From contig OZ241749.1 in assembly GCA_965200945.1 (NCBI GenBank), positions 1,178,001 to 1,242,000 on the forward strand: a DNA stretch of 64,000 nucleotides, written 5' to 3'. This document shows, in pieces, positions 17,029-26,248 of this stretch (positions are counted from its first letter, which is position 1; each line of letters begins with the position of its first letter). The position numbers were made by a program, and so were the translations under genes. Below the pieces are notes generated by a model. It was not told where the DNA came from, ran no database searches, and saw only the letters and a program-made list of their open reading frames with translations. The stretch comes from JADCRZ01 sp965200945 (GTDB lineage Bacteria; Bacteroidota; Bacteroidia; Chitinophagales; Chitinophagaceae).

Positions 17029-17967
17029 ATGAAGGTTTTTACAGACATACAATCTTTACCGCCTTTCAGGAATCCGGTGGTTACCATCGGTACTTTCGAC
17101 GGCGTGCACCTGGGGCACCGCCAGATCATCTCGCAGCTCGTGGCGGAAGCCCGGGAAGTGGAGGGTGAAACGGTCATCATCACCTTTCATCCGCATCCCC
17201 GGAAAATTATTCATCCCGACTCCACCATCTTCCTGATCACAACCCTCGAAGAAAAAATCGAGCTGCTCAGCGCACTCGGGGTCGATAACCTCGTGATAGT
17301 GCCTTTTGTGGCAGAGTTTGCCAACTTGTCTGCTACCGGCTACATGGAAGATTTCCTGCTGAAGTATTTTCATCCGCATTCACTCATCATCGGATACGAT
17401 CACCGTTTTGGCAAAGGCCGTACCGGCGACTTTCACCTGATGGAACAGTACGCCCATAGTGCAGGTTTTCATCTGATAGAGATACCCCCTCATCTCCTTC
17501 AAGAATCCGCCATCAGCTCCACCCGCATCCGCGAAGCGCTGCGGCAGGGAAACATAGACCAGGCAAACGAGTTGCTGGGTTACCCTTATTATTTTGGCGG
17601 AATCGTGGTCACCGGCAACAAGCTGGGCCGAACGATCGGATACCCGACCGCTAACATTGAGATCGGTGACGCCGACAAGATCGTTCCGGGCAAAGGCGTT
17701 TACGCCGTTCAGTTCAGCGTACAGGATCCTGCTTACACCGGCAAAACGTTCAGGGGTATGATGAACATAGGCATCCGGCCTACGATCAATGGAACGAGGC
17801 AAGTGATCGAAGTGAACGTGTTCGATTTCGACAGTGATATCTACGGCAAAAAAGTACGGGTAACGGTGCTGCATTACCTGCGTGCAGAATCAAAATTCAA
17901 CGGGCTAGACGCGCTCAAAGCGCAGCTGGGCAAAGACCAGCAGCAGGCGAAAGAACTCCTTGGCTGA
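17029..17967 (+). CDS. ribF: Bifunctional riboflavin kinase / FAD synthetase
   Basis: 312 residues. The N-terminal FMN adenylyltransferase domain (about 15-175) shows TIGTFDGVHLGHRQII, the GYDHRFGKGRTGD motif and the SSTRIREAL segment. The C-terminal riboflavin kinase domain (about 183-310) shows GRTIGYPTANIE and KGVYAV. Together they convert riboflavin to FMN and then FAD in the cytoplasm. The gene is divergent from purM and convergent with holA. The flavoproteins encoded in this window (SdhA and the disulfide reductase) depend on its product. Confidence 0.96.
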   Translation: MKVFTDIQSLPPFRNPVVTIGTFDGVHLGHRQIISQLVAEAREVEGETVIITFHPHPRKIIHPDSTIFLITTLEEKIELLSALGVDNLVIVPFVAEFANLSATGYMEDFLLKYFHPHSLIIGYDHRFGKGRTGDFHLMEQYAHSAGFHLIEIPPHLLQESAISSTRIREALRQGNIDQANELLGYPYYFGGIVVTGNKLGRTIGYPTANIEIGDADKIVPGKGVYAVQFSVQDPAYTGKTFRGMMNIGIRPTINGTRQVIEVNVFDFDSDIYGKKVRVTVLHYLRAESKFNGLDALKAQLGKDQQQAKELLG

Positions 17968-18048
17968 TACAACCCGCTGCCGGTGCCCTGCGGTCGGGCA
18001 TGTTAATCCTGTAAACTACCGGAGCTTTGTTTCCTGTTCCATGCACGA

Positions 18049-19044
18049 TCATGACAAAATCATCTTCACCGCCATTTCCTTTAACAGCGAGGCATCCGAG
18101 CTCCCGATGTCGTTGATACCGATCGATTTGAGGTTGTATTCATGCAGCAGCAGCAGGGCCCTTTCGATGCCTTCATACTGATACTTTTTTACGGCTTCGA
18201 GATAATCTTTTATAAAATAAGGATTCACGCCGATGGCTGCGGCAACGGCTTTGTCATCGCCCTGGGCGGCGAAGGTCATAAATGATTTGCTGAAGAAGTT
18301 GTAGAGAGAAGGCAGGATAAGCTGCATCGGGCCAGCCTTCGGATTGCTTTCAAAATACTGGATGATGCGGATCGCTTTGGGAAGGTCTTTTTTCCCAAAC
18401 GCGTCCTGCAGCTCGAACACATTGTAATCCTTGCTGATGCCGATGTATTTTTCGACCTCGTTTTCAGTGATCTCTTTGCGATCGGGCAGGTTCACCAGCA
18501 GTTTGTCTATCTCGTTGTTGATGCGGTTGAGGTCGTTGCCGATATGATCCACGATGAGCAGCAACGCTTTCTGGGTAACGGTGTATCCCTTGCTTTTGAT
18601 GAGCTCAAGGGTCCAGTCGGGCAGATTGGAATCATACATCTTTTTTGCGGTGAAGAGTTCGGTTTTCTCTTTCACCAGCTTGGCAAACTTTGACCGGCCA
18701 TCGAGCTTTTTGTCTTTATAGGCCACTACCAGAATGGTTGAACCGAGCGGCTTCTCTAAATAGCCTTCCAGCTTTTCGATCTCGCGCATGTGTTGTGCTT
18801 CCTTGATCAGCACCACCTGCCTCTCGGCAAATACCGGGTACCTACGGCATGCGTTGATAACATCCGGCCAGTTGGCGTCCCGTCCGTAAAAAACCGTGAG
18901 ATTGAATCCCGCTTCCGCTTCACTGAGAATGTTGTGTTCTGCAAAGTCCACAATCAGGTTGATAAAATATTCCTCTTCTCCCTCAAGCCAGTAAACAGGT
19001 TTGAACCTGTTGCTTTTCCATTCCTGTATGATCTTCTCTACCAT
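18049..19044 (-). CDS. holA: DNA polymerase III, delta subunit
   Basis: 331 residues. The N-terminal region (PVYWLEGEEEYFINLIVDFAE) and the following segment (YPVFAERQVVLIKEAQHM) are characteristic of HolA, which opens the sliding clamp as part of the clamp loader. The middle carries the lid-like helical region (NDLNRINNEIDKLLVNL, then EVEKYIGISKDYNVFEL), and the C-terminal helical collar domain ends in DASLLKEMAVKMILS. Length and order match the family. It stands alone between ribF (convergent) and the coiled-coil gene (divergent). Confidence 0.93.
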   Translation of the reverse strand: MVEKIIQEWKSNRFKPVYWLEGEEEYFINLIVDFAEHNILSEAEAGFNLTVFYGRDANWPDVINACRRYPVFAERQVVLIKEAQHMREIEKLEGYLEKPLGSTILVVAYKDKKLDGRSKFAKLVKEKTELFTAKKMYDSNLPDWTLELIKSKGYTVTQKALLLIVDHIGNDLNRINNEIDKLLVNLPDRKEITENEVEKYIGISKDYNVFELQDAFGKKDLPKAIRIIQYFESNPKAGPMQLILPSLYNFFSKSFMTFAAQGDDKAVAAAIGVNPYFIKDYLEAVKKYQYEGIERALLLLHEYNLKSIGINDIGSSDASLLKEMAVKMILS

Positions 19045-19245
19045 GCCATTTTATAAAGGCCTGCAAATTACTGATTAGCCGCCTGAGTGCCCCCGATTGT
19101 TTGACAAAAACCGGTTTCTTAACGGAACGTGAAAGCGGTGAAGCGCAAAATTGGCGCCTGCAATTTGGCATGGTTTTGGAAAATCCGCTATTAATGCTGT
19201 ATCCACAGCGGTTTTCAAAATTTTTCACTTGAAACATAATCAACA

Positions 19246-20226
19246 ATGAGCACAACAAATTATCCATCCGCTTCGCCATCATCCAGCCAGCCGCCCAAAA
19301 GAGATTTCAGAAACCTTATCATCGGAATTCTTGTGGTTGGCATCCTTGGTACCTGGGGGTATCTTTTGTGGAACAACAACCAGCAGGACCAGGTTCACCA
19401 GACCGACCAGCAGAAGATTGCCAAAGTAACTGATGAAAAGGGCGATCTCCAGCGCAATTTCGACGCAACCCTTGTACGTCTTGATTCCATTACCGGAACA
19501 AACAATGATCTCCAGGGTAAATTAAAATCCAGCAATTCGGAAATCAGCCGTTTAAAGACCGAGATCAGGGGCATCCTGAACAAAAAGAACGCTACAACGA
19601 GCGAACTCAAGCATGCAAAAGAACTGATCGATGAACTGAACCAGAAACTCTCGAACCTGGAAGAAGAAGTTGCACGCCTGACCACTGAAAACCAGACCCT
19701 CAATACAGAAAAGACCCAGCTCACTGCCGACAAGGAAAAACTTACTACCGACCTGCAAAGCACCTCAACTGCAAAACAGGAATTGGAGAAGAAAGTGGAT
19801 GTAGCCTCAACGCTCAATGCTACCAATATCGCCATCAAGCCGGTAGATGAAAAGAAAAACGGCAAGGAGTCAGAAACGACCAAGGCAAAGAAAGTTGACA
19901 AACTCGTGATCTCTTTCGATGTTGACAACCGCATCGCCCAGACTGGCCAGACGGAAGTTTATGTTTGCATCACTTCTCCGGATGGGAAAGCTGTATCGGT
20001 ACCGGCACTGGGTTCCGGCACTTTCACTACCCGCAACGACGGAGACAAAGTATATACCGCCAAGAAAACAGTCGACATCGAAGCCGGCAAGCCGACTCCC
20101 GTAACCATCGACTGGAAACAAAACAGCGCCTTCCAGAAAGGAAGCTACAAGATAGAAATATTCCACAACGGTTTCAAGATCGGTGAAGGAACAAGAGAAC
20201 TCAGGAAAGGCGGATTATTTGGATAG
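19246..20226 (+). CDS. Single-pass membrane protein with long coiled coil
   Basis: 326 residues, function unknown. A Ser/Pro-rich N-terminus (1-22) precedes one transmembrane helix (about 24-43). A long heptad-rich coiled coil follows (about 55-195, many Lys, Glu, Leu, Thr and Asn), then a Lys-rich hinge and a compact beta-type C-terminal domain (about 217-326) that ends in charged and Gly residues. The likely topology puts the coiled coil and C-terminal domain in the periplasm. A strong terminator follows at 20268-20296, so the gene is transcribed alone. The architecture suggests a spacer or scaffold in the envelope, but no family name can be given. Confidence 0.8.
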   Translation: MSTTNYPSASPSSSQPPKRDFRNLIIGILVVGILGTWGYLLWNNNQQDQVHQTDQQKIAKVTDEKGDLQRNFDATLVRLDSITGTNNDLQGKLKSSNSEISRLKTEIRGILNKKNATTSELKHAKELIDELNQKLSNLEEEVARLTTENQTLNTEKTQLTADKEKLTTDLQSTSTAKQELEKKVDVASTLNATNIAIKPVDEKKNGKESETTKAKKVDKLVISFDVDNRIAQTGQTEVYVCITSPDGKAVSVPALGSGTFTTRNDGDKVYTAKKTVDIEAGKPTPVTIDWKQNSAFQKGSYKIEIFHNGFKIGEGTRELRKGGLFG

Positions 20227-20527
20227 AAAAAGATTTCAGCTGACAGCTTTATAGCGATCAGCCCGTAGAAAGGCCGGAACCTGGTTCCGGCCTTTCTCAT
20301 TTTAATACCATTCCGTTCCTGTAATTTATTCTTGTGAAACGGGATGAAGGGATGGAATGATCGTGATCTTCGCAGCCGCGTTACTCGGGCGAACTGCCTT
20401 CTTTGCAAGCAACGGCGTGCCACGGGGCTACCGAGCGTACCGGCCCTTTCGACACTGTGGCAAGCCTGGCAATCAATCATCGCATATAGACTAGTCAGTT
20501 AACCAGGTCAATTCCGGTTCAAACAAC
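20227..20527. other. Intergenic region between convergent genes
   Basis: 301 bases between the coiled-coil gene and the end of the 1167-residue protein gene. Apart from the terminator at 20268-20296 I see no gene, RNA or repeat. Confidence 0.4.
20268..20296 (+). terminator. Terminator of the coiled-coil gene
   Basis: A perfect 13-bp stem (GAAAGGCCGGAAC / GTTCCGGCCTTTC) with a 3-base loop is followed by TCATTTTAAT. Confidence 0.75.
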
Positions 20528-23500
20528 TTATAACAACGCCCTCAGCGAAGCTCTTCCGATGTGTACGGTTTTCGCAGTGCCGGGTTTGCGGCCTTCATAC
20601 TGGATATTCATTTCAAGGTTGTTGGAGAGGCGCTTGGTGAGATCTAGGTTCCAGAGAAAATTTTTGCCCGGCAGCAGGCCGTCAAGCATGATATAGCTTA
20701 CGCTTGAATTGGTGTTGGCCACGCCGCCTTTCGCAGTGTAAAAGCGGATATCGGTATAAGTAAACCGGAGCAGGATCGAACTGCTCTGCAGGATGTTATA
20801 TTTGGCTTCGGTGCTAGAGGAATGCGAGGTATAGATCTCCCGGTCGTTTTGCTGGTTCCGTTTATCAGTATACTTGTACCCTGTGATGAGCCTGAAATTG
20901 GTTCCTTTTGTAAAATTGATCCGGGGCTCCACGGAATAAACGTTTAGCTTGTAGTTGCGGTTTCCAAACTGCGGATTGGACACGGCGAGCGAATTGACGC
21001 CGTTCTTGATGCTCACATCAAAAGTAATCGCTTTGAACACCATCATGCGTGCCTTGAAAGTCTGATCGTTCACCAGATGGCTTTCCTCGCCGTAGATCAG
21101 CAACGCCTTGGAGCTGTTTTGGATGCTGTTGAAATCGAGCCCCCACCGGGTGTTGAAGCGATTATAAGAAACCGAATTCGAAATGATCGAGTTGAGCGAG
21201 ATCAGGGAGGTATCGTTCAATCCTTTTCCAAACGGGTTCAACTGCACCACCCCTTTCGCCACTTCCTTTTTCTGGATCTGCAGCGACGACTGAAAGTTAA
21301 GACGGGTAAGAAACTTTTTAGTTCCTTTCGACTTGTACACATCGATCGCCGCCCGCGGATTTAACGAGATGCTGTAGTTGAAAGTATTGTAATTGGCTTT
21401 TATGAACTCATTGGTAGGCGTATAGATCCGGATATATTTCGCCTGGTCCTGGAACTGCGCGATCTCGAACTCGTTCAGACTTTGTACGCCGTTCTTGTCG
21501 TAGTCGATCCAGGTGTACTGGCCCTGGCCTGCCGGCACTTCGAGGTAGGCGTAATCTCTTTTCTGCTCCTGCCCGCTGCCCGCTTCATACAGCAGGTTGC
21601 CCGTCAACAGTCCCTTCCATTCGTTCACCAAATATTCCGCCCGGCCCAGCAGGCTCTGGTCCGGCAGCTGCGCCGTCTGACTGCTCTGCAGGATCCGCAG
21701 GCTCCTGTAAGTAGCGTTCACCCGGAACTGGTGCCGCGGGTTTTTCAGCAGTTCGGCAAATACATTTACATTCTGGCTCTGGTCGCTCTTCACCAGCTCT
21801 TTACCTCCCGGGTATTTATTTGTACGCGTGAGATAGGTGATGCCCCAGTGGTTCGGCTTCTTATCAAATGATTTGAGATACACCTGAAAGGTCTGGAACG
21901 AAAAACTGGTGGCAGTGATGGTATCGGATGATTTGTTCCTGAGTTTGTTTTCTTCCAGTGAAAAACTGGCGCCGGTAGTGTAATTCCATAGCCTGGTCAA
22001 TTGCCTGGAAACGTCGAAAGTGGGGCGAAAAAACGTTCCTTTTTCAGTCTGGCCATTGATATTTGTAAAGTTCAGCTGGTTATTGAATTTCCAGCCACCG
22101 ATGGTCTGGATCTGGGTAAAAGAATTTCTGAACCCGCTGAACAGACTCCCTCTGTTATAACCCGAAAACTGATACCGGATCGAAGTATTCTTGGCATCGG
22201 TGAACTCTGTCCCTATGCGGTACAGCGTTTCATTCGCGGCGCCTATGTCGAAGGGCAAACCCCAGTCGCGGGCAAACTCCACATTGCGCAATCGTTCCAG
22301 CGGGTTGAAGCGCGCGTCGACGTATTCATAGCTGCCATCAGTCACCAGTTTTCTGCCGGCCAAGCCCCCCCGCAACTGGCTGACATGGTTGAACTGAAGC
22401 CTGACCGAGTAACCGTTGTCGTTGCCCTTTTCTCTCTGAGAGAACAGGTTCACATCATATTTACTGTATCCGACCTCTGCTTTCAGCAGGGTATTTTGGG
22501 TAAGATTGTAATCGATGCCCGCACTGGCCACCTGTTGCCTCTTGGGTGTTACCAGATATGCAGCGGGCGCATACTGGCCCTGCCTCACATTGTTTACCGG
22601 TGCCACCCACTTGTATACTTTCCCGTTTGCCCCGCTGATATCCGGTACATAATCGGCATTGCCCGCACCGACATCGATAAAGGTCAGGTTGTACAAACGA
22701 TCATCCTTGTTGGTAGAATACACGTAAACGGAATCATGCAGTGTTCCGTTGAAAACCGTGTCTGCCTTGCGGTACAGGATCTTGCCTACCGAAAAAGTAT
22801 CCGGAACCGACACAGGATAAAAAGCACGGTTGATGCTGTCACCGATACCGTTCAGGAAAATTTTCTGTTTGGTATCAAGGGTCTGGTTGATGGGCGAGGT
22901 TTTGGCATCTCCATTCTGGAACGCGCTGACGCGCATCTTCAGGCGGTTGTGGAAGTTTAGCTCATCGGTAACATACAGGTTGGTGTTGAGATAGTTGCGG
23001 TCGGCGTATTCGAATTCTATCTGAATGCGGCTGTCCTTTGTGATCATGCGGTTGGGTGTAAAGGTGACTTCCGCAGTGTTGTAGTTGATCACATATTCCC
23101 TGTCTTCCCCGCGTTGCAGCAACACGCCGTCGATGTACACCCTTTCGGTATTGGCCAGTACCACAAAAAACAGTTCATGATTGGCTCCGATGAGTTTGTA
23201 CGGGCCCTGGTTGCCTTCCAGCCCCTGGAAAACATTCCGTGTAAACTTACCTTTGGCCACCGAGCCGCTTACAAGGCTCGAATTTGTGACGCCCGGCGCC
23301 ACATGGGCAGTGTTCTCGAAAGCGCCACCCTGCAGGCGCTTGTAAAAATTCAGAAAATAACTGTTGTTCTGCCGCAGGTCTATATCACCCATGCTCAGTT
23401 GCCAGTCGCGCTTTTTAAACTGGAGAAATATGCGGTCGAACTCGTTGAGCTGTTGTGTGGTGCCATCCGGCTGTATGGGAATGTTGTTGTCGGTGATGGC

Positions 23501-24031
23501 GGCGGCGATCTGGATGCTGTCGGCCAGGTACCCGTTCAGCTGGAGGTTCAGACTGGAAGTAACGACTGCATCCTGGCTGTTGCCGAAAGAAATGCCGCGG
23601 CCGAAACTTCCGTTGTAGGTCAGGTTGCCGAAGTTAAAGAACCGCTCATCCGCCCGGTTCTGGTAGCCATAAATTTTAGACGGGGCTGCGATGAAATTAT
23701 TCTGAACGCTGTCGTAATTGAGTCTTTTGGTGACCGCGTTCAGTCTGGTCTGAAATACACGGTACACGACCGTTACCGGCGCGGGGGGCAGCTCCCGCTT
23801 CCAGATGAGCAGGGCGTTCACATAATCTACGGAGTAAGCCGAATCCGGATAACCGCCGATGGAAACAGTATTGGGTACAAGGCTGAGAGAATCGAGTGCA
23901 GTGATGGTCTGGCTTAAGGAAATTGTTTTTTTGCGCAGGTTCGGGACGGGTTTCGACTGACCAGGCATCTGTGCGATACAGGCAGCGGTGAAGCCGGAGC
24001 TCAGGAGGTATATCAGCAACAAACGCCACAT
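20528..24031 (-). CDS. Very large predicted outer-membrane beta-barrel protein
   Basis: 1167 residues. The signal peptide ends at about residue 21 (CIAQ). The N-terminal 150 residues look like a soluble periplasmic module. A segment at about 300-350 (ANTERVYIDGVLLQRGEDRE, YVINYNTAEVTFTPN and DSRIQIEFEY) resembles the repeated 'bound-in-place strand' modules found in SprA-type and other giant Bacteroidota outer-membrane proteins. After that the protein is mostly alternating strands with Tyr, Asn and Arg, as in a barrel with many strands. No enzyme motif is visible. It is followed upstream by a small lipoprotein gene and the ABC-F gene in the same direction. Export or a structural role in the outer membrane is inference only. 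Confidence 0.75.
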   Translation of the reverse strand: MWRLLLIYLLSSGFTAACIAQMPGQSKPVPNLRKKTISLSQTITALDSLSLVPNTVSIGGYPDSAYSVDYVNALLIWKRELPPAPVTVVYRVFQTRLNAVTKRLNYDSVQNNFIAAPSKIYGYQNRADERFFNFGNLTYNGSFGRGISFGNSQDAVVTSSLNLQLNGYLADSIQIAAAITDNNIPIQPDGTTQQLNEFDRIFLQFKKRDWQLSMGDIDLRQNNSYFLNFYKRLQGGAFENTAHVAPGVTNSSLVSGSVAKGKFTRNVFQGLEGNQGPYKLIGANHELFFVVLANTERVYIDGVLLQRGEDREYVINYNTAEVTFTPNRMITKDSRIQIEFEYADRNYLNTNLYVTDELNFHNRLKMRVSAFQNGDAKTSPINQTLDTKQKIFLNGIGDSINRAFYPVSVPDTFSVGKILYRKADTVFNGTLHDSVYVYSTNKDDRLYNLTFIDVGAGNADYVPDISGANGKVYKWVAPVNNVRQGQYAPAAYLVTPKRQQVASAGIDYNLTQNTLLKAEVGYSKYDVNLFSQREKGNDNGYSVRLQFNHVSQLRGGLAGRKLVTDGSYEYVDARFNPLERLRNVEFARDWGLPFDIGAANETLYRIGTEFTDAKNTSIRYQFSGYNRGSLFSGFRNSFTQIQTIGGWKFNNQLNFTNINGQTEKGTFFRPTFDVSRQLTRLWNYTTGASFSLEENKLRNKSSDTITATSFSFQTFQVYLKSFDKKPNHWGITYLTRTNKYPGGKELVKSDQSQNVNVFAELLKNPRHQFRVNATYRSLRILQSSQTAQLPDQSLLGRAEYLVNEWKGLLTGNLLYEAGSGQEQKRDYAYLEVPAGQGQYTWIDYDKNGVQSLNEFEIAQFQDQAKYIRIYTPTNEFIKANYNTFNYSISLNPRAAIDVYKSKGTKKFLTRLNFQSSLQIQKKEVAKGVVQLNPFGKGLNDTSLISLNSIISNSVSYNRFNTRWGLDFNSIQNSSKALLIYGEESHLVNDQTFKARMMVFKAITFDVSIKNGVNSLAVSNPQFGNRNYKLNVYSVEPRINFTKGTNFRLITGYKYTDKRNQQNDREIYTSHSSSTEAKYNILQSSSILLRFTYTDIRFYTAKGGVANTNSSVSYIMLDGLLPGKNFLWNLDLTKRLSNNLEMNIQYEGRKPGTAKTVHIGRASLRALL

Positions 24032-24116
24032 TCATGCAACTAGCTTATGTATAAGCGCTTAAATGTAAGATTTATTGTTGAGACGGGTCAGGAAGCGGCA
24101 ACGGCCTGGCAAGGTG

Positions 24117-24539
24117 CTAACGGGGCCACCGCATCAGGCTGTCGTTGACCACATCGTACTCGAAAGCCGATTTCCTGGCGCTGTCGAGATAGAGCCAGTG
24201 GTCGGTCGAAAAGTTACCTTCGGAGGAATGACCTATCTGGTAGACCAGGTAATGCGCCGTGTCGCTGATCTCCCTTCTGTCGAAGAAGTATGTCAGCGAA
24301 TCACGCAGTTCCGGTTCCACCGATGCACTGGCGCTGCGGATGTATCGAAGAACCAGTGAATCCGTCCAGGCAAGTTGTGGGGTCTGGTCCGTATCTACCT
24401 TTTGCACCGGCACATTTTCCGCAGCGTTGTTCTTCTCCTCCGCAGCGGCTTCGCGGTTTCTGCAACCCACTCCTGCAAAGAGTGTCAGCAGTAGCAGCAG
24501 CATGGTGATACGAGGAAATTGGTCTCCGGTCTTATGCAT
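24117..24539 (-). CDS. Small predicted lipoprotein, unknown function
   Basis: 140 residues. A hydrophobic stretch (ITMLLLLLTLFAGVGC) ends in a possible lipidation Cys26, followed by an Asn/Glu/Ala-rich linker. The mature domain (about 55-140) is acidic and aromatic with no known motif. The ATG at 24539 lies inside the end of the ABC-F gene (8-base overlap), which supports translational coupling to it. A later Met at residue 13 (24503) would shorten the signal but is also possible. Confidence 0.65.
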   Translation of the reverse strand: MHKTGDQFPRITMLLLLLTLFAGVGCRNREAAAEEKNNAAENVPVQKVDTDQTPQLAWTDSLVLRYIRSASASVEPELRDSLTYFFDRREISDTAHYLVYQIGHSSEGNFSTDHWLYLDSARKSAFEYDVVNDSLMRWPR

Positions 24540-26160
24540 ACATATCTTCGCGCATGGCTTTTACGCGGTCATCTGCCAGGTAATCATCGAATGTCATCAG
24601 TCGGTCGATTATGCCTTTGGGAGTAAGCTCAATCACCCTGTTGGCCACGGTTTGCATGAAAGTATGGTCATGCGAGGTCAGCAGCACCACGCCTTTGAAG
24701 TTTACCATGCTTTCGTTGAACGACTGAATGCTTTCCAGATCGAGGTGGTTGGTAGGCTCGTCGAGCGTAACCAGGTTCGGGTTTTGGAGCATCATGCGGC
24801 TGAGCATACAACGCACTTTCTCGCCCCCGCTCAGCACCCCTACTCTTTTCAGGATCTCGTCTCCGCTGAAAAGCATCTTTCCAAGAAACCCCCGGAGGAA
24901 CGGTTCATCCGCATCGGTAACGGTGGGCGGCACATACTGGCGCAACCATTCCATCAGGTTGAGTGTGGTATCCTGAAAGAATTCGGTGTTGTCGTTGGGA
25001 AGATAGGCTTTGGTGATGGTGGTGCCCCATTCGATTTTACCACTGTCGGGAGCGGTTTCACCGTTGATGATGTTGAAGAAGGTGGTGAGCGCAAAATGGT
25101 CTTTTGAATAGAAAGCGATCTTGTCGCCTTTGTTCACCGAGAAGGAAACGTCTTTGAAGAGCACCCTCCCATCGACCGATTTCTGCAGTTTTTCGAGGTT
25201 CAGGATCTGGTTGCCCACTTCCCTGTCCTGCTTGAAAATGATGCCCGGGTATTTTCTGTTGGAAGGCTGTATATCCTCGATCACCAGCTTTTCCAGGGCC
25301 TTTTTACGGGAAGTAGCCTGTTTGGATTTAGACGCGTTTGCACTGAAGCGGGCGATGAAATCGAGCAGGTCTTTTCTCTTTTCTTCTGTCTTCTTATTTT
25401 TTTCACCCTGCTGGCGCAGTGCCAGCTGGCTGCTTTCATACCAGAAGGTGTAATTACCGGTGTAGATGCGGATCTTCTGGCGGTCAACATCGGCTACATG
25501 GGTACAAACAGCATCCAGGAAGTGACGGTCGTGGGAAACGACGATGACGATGTTCTGAAAATCGATGAGAAAGTTTTCAAGCCAGTTGATGGTTTCCACG
25601 TCGAGGTCATTCGTAGGCTCATCCAGGATCAGCGCATCGGGGTTTCCAAAGAGGGCCTGGGCCAGCAGCACCCTTACTTTCATGGGGCCGTTCAGTTCTT
25701 TGAGCAGCAGCTGATGTGTTTCTTCTTTTACGCCCAGCTCGTCAAGCAGCGTAGCTGCATCGCTTTCAGCAGTATAACCCCCCATTTCACCAAATTCCGA
25801 TTCCAGCTCGCCTGCGCGGATACCGTCTTCTTCCGTAAAATCGGCCAGGGCATAGATGGTTTCCCTTTCCTTCATTACTTTCCACATTTCCTTGTACCCC
25901 ATCATAACCGTATCGAGGACTGTCCTTTCGTCGAACTCAAAGTGGTTCTGGTTGAGCACCGCCATGCGTTCGCCGGGCGTGATGTCGACAGAGCCTTTAT
26001 TGGGCTCTATCTGACCAGACAATATCTTTAAAAAAGTGGATTTTCCTGCACCATTTGCGCCGATGACACCGTAACAGTTCCCTTTCGTGAAACCGAGGTT
26101 CACTTCGTCGAATAAAACCCTTTTACCGAAAGAAAGAGTCACATTATTCACTGATATCAT
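24532..26160 (-). CDS. ABC-F family ATPase (YbiT-like, ribosome-associated)
   Basis: 542 residues with two ATP-binding domains and no membrane segment. Domain 1 has Walker A GANGAGKST (35-43), an altered signature (LNGPMKVRV) and Walker B LILDEPTND. Domain 2 has a normal signature (LSGGEKVR) and Walker B VTLDEPTNHLD, but its Walker A region (IAFYSKDHFALTTFF) lacks the GxxGxGK loop. The linker between the domains is Lys-rich (about 245-295). ABC-F proteins bind the ribosomal E site and affect translation or antibiotic protection; the YbiT-like group is the closest by these signatures. A TACCTTTG promoter-like box is found at 26184-26191. The gene is coupled to a small lipoprotein gene. Confidence 0.88.
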   Translation of the reverse strand: MISVNNVTLSFGKRVLFDEVNLGFTKGNCYGVIGANGAGKSTFLKILSGQIEPNKGSVDITPGERMAVLNQNHFEFDERTVLDTVMMGYKEMWKVMKERETIYALADFTEEDGIRAGELESEFGEMGGYTAESDAATLLDELGVKEETHQLLLKELNGPMKVRVLLAQALFGNPDALILDEPTNDLDVETINWLENFLIDFQNIVIVVSHDRHFLDAVCTHVADVDRQKIRIYTGNYTFWYESSQLALRQQGEKNKKTEEKRKDLLDFIARFSANASKSKQATSRKKALEKLVIEDIQPSNRKYPGIIFKQDREVGNQILNLEKLQKSVDGRVLFKDVSFSVNKGDKIAFYSKDHFALTTFFNIINGETAPDSGKIEWGTTITKAYLPNDNTEFFQDTTLNLMEWLRQYVPPTVTDADEPFLRGFLGKMLFSGDEILKRVGVLSGGEKVRCMLSRMMLQNPNLVTLDEPTNHLDLESIQSFNESMVNFKGVVLLTSHDHTFMQTVANRVIELTPKGIIDRLMTFDDYLADDRVKAMREDMYA

Positions 26161-26183
26161 ACCTGCTTGAATTTTTGGAGCTG

Positions 26184-26191
26184 CAAAGGTA
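26184..26191 (-). promoter_or_regulatory. -7 element of the ABC-F gene
   Basis: TACCTTTG on the minus strand fits TAnnTTTG exactly and lies 23 bases before the ATG. Confidence 0.45.
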
Positions 26192-26248
26192 AGACAATAG
26201 GAAAAGAAAACGAAAGAACCTGCCTATATAGACCGGGAAAAGAGCTGC

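Noticed and set aside
20300..20527. tRNA-like GGTTCAAA sequence in the intergenic region
   Set aside because: No cloverleaf stems or acceptor pairing around it.
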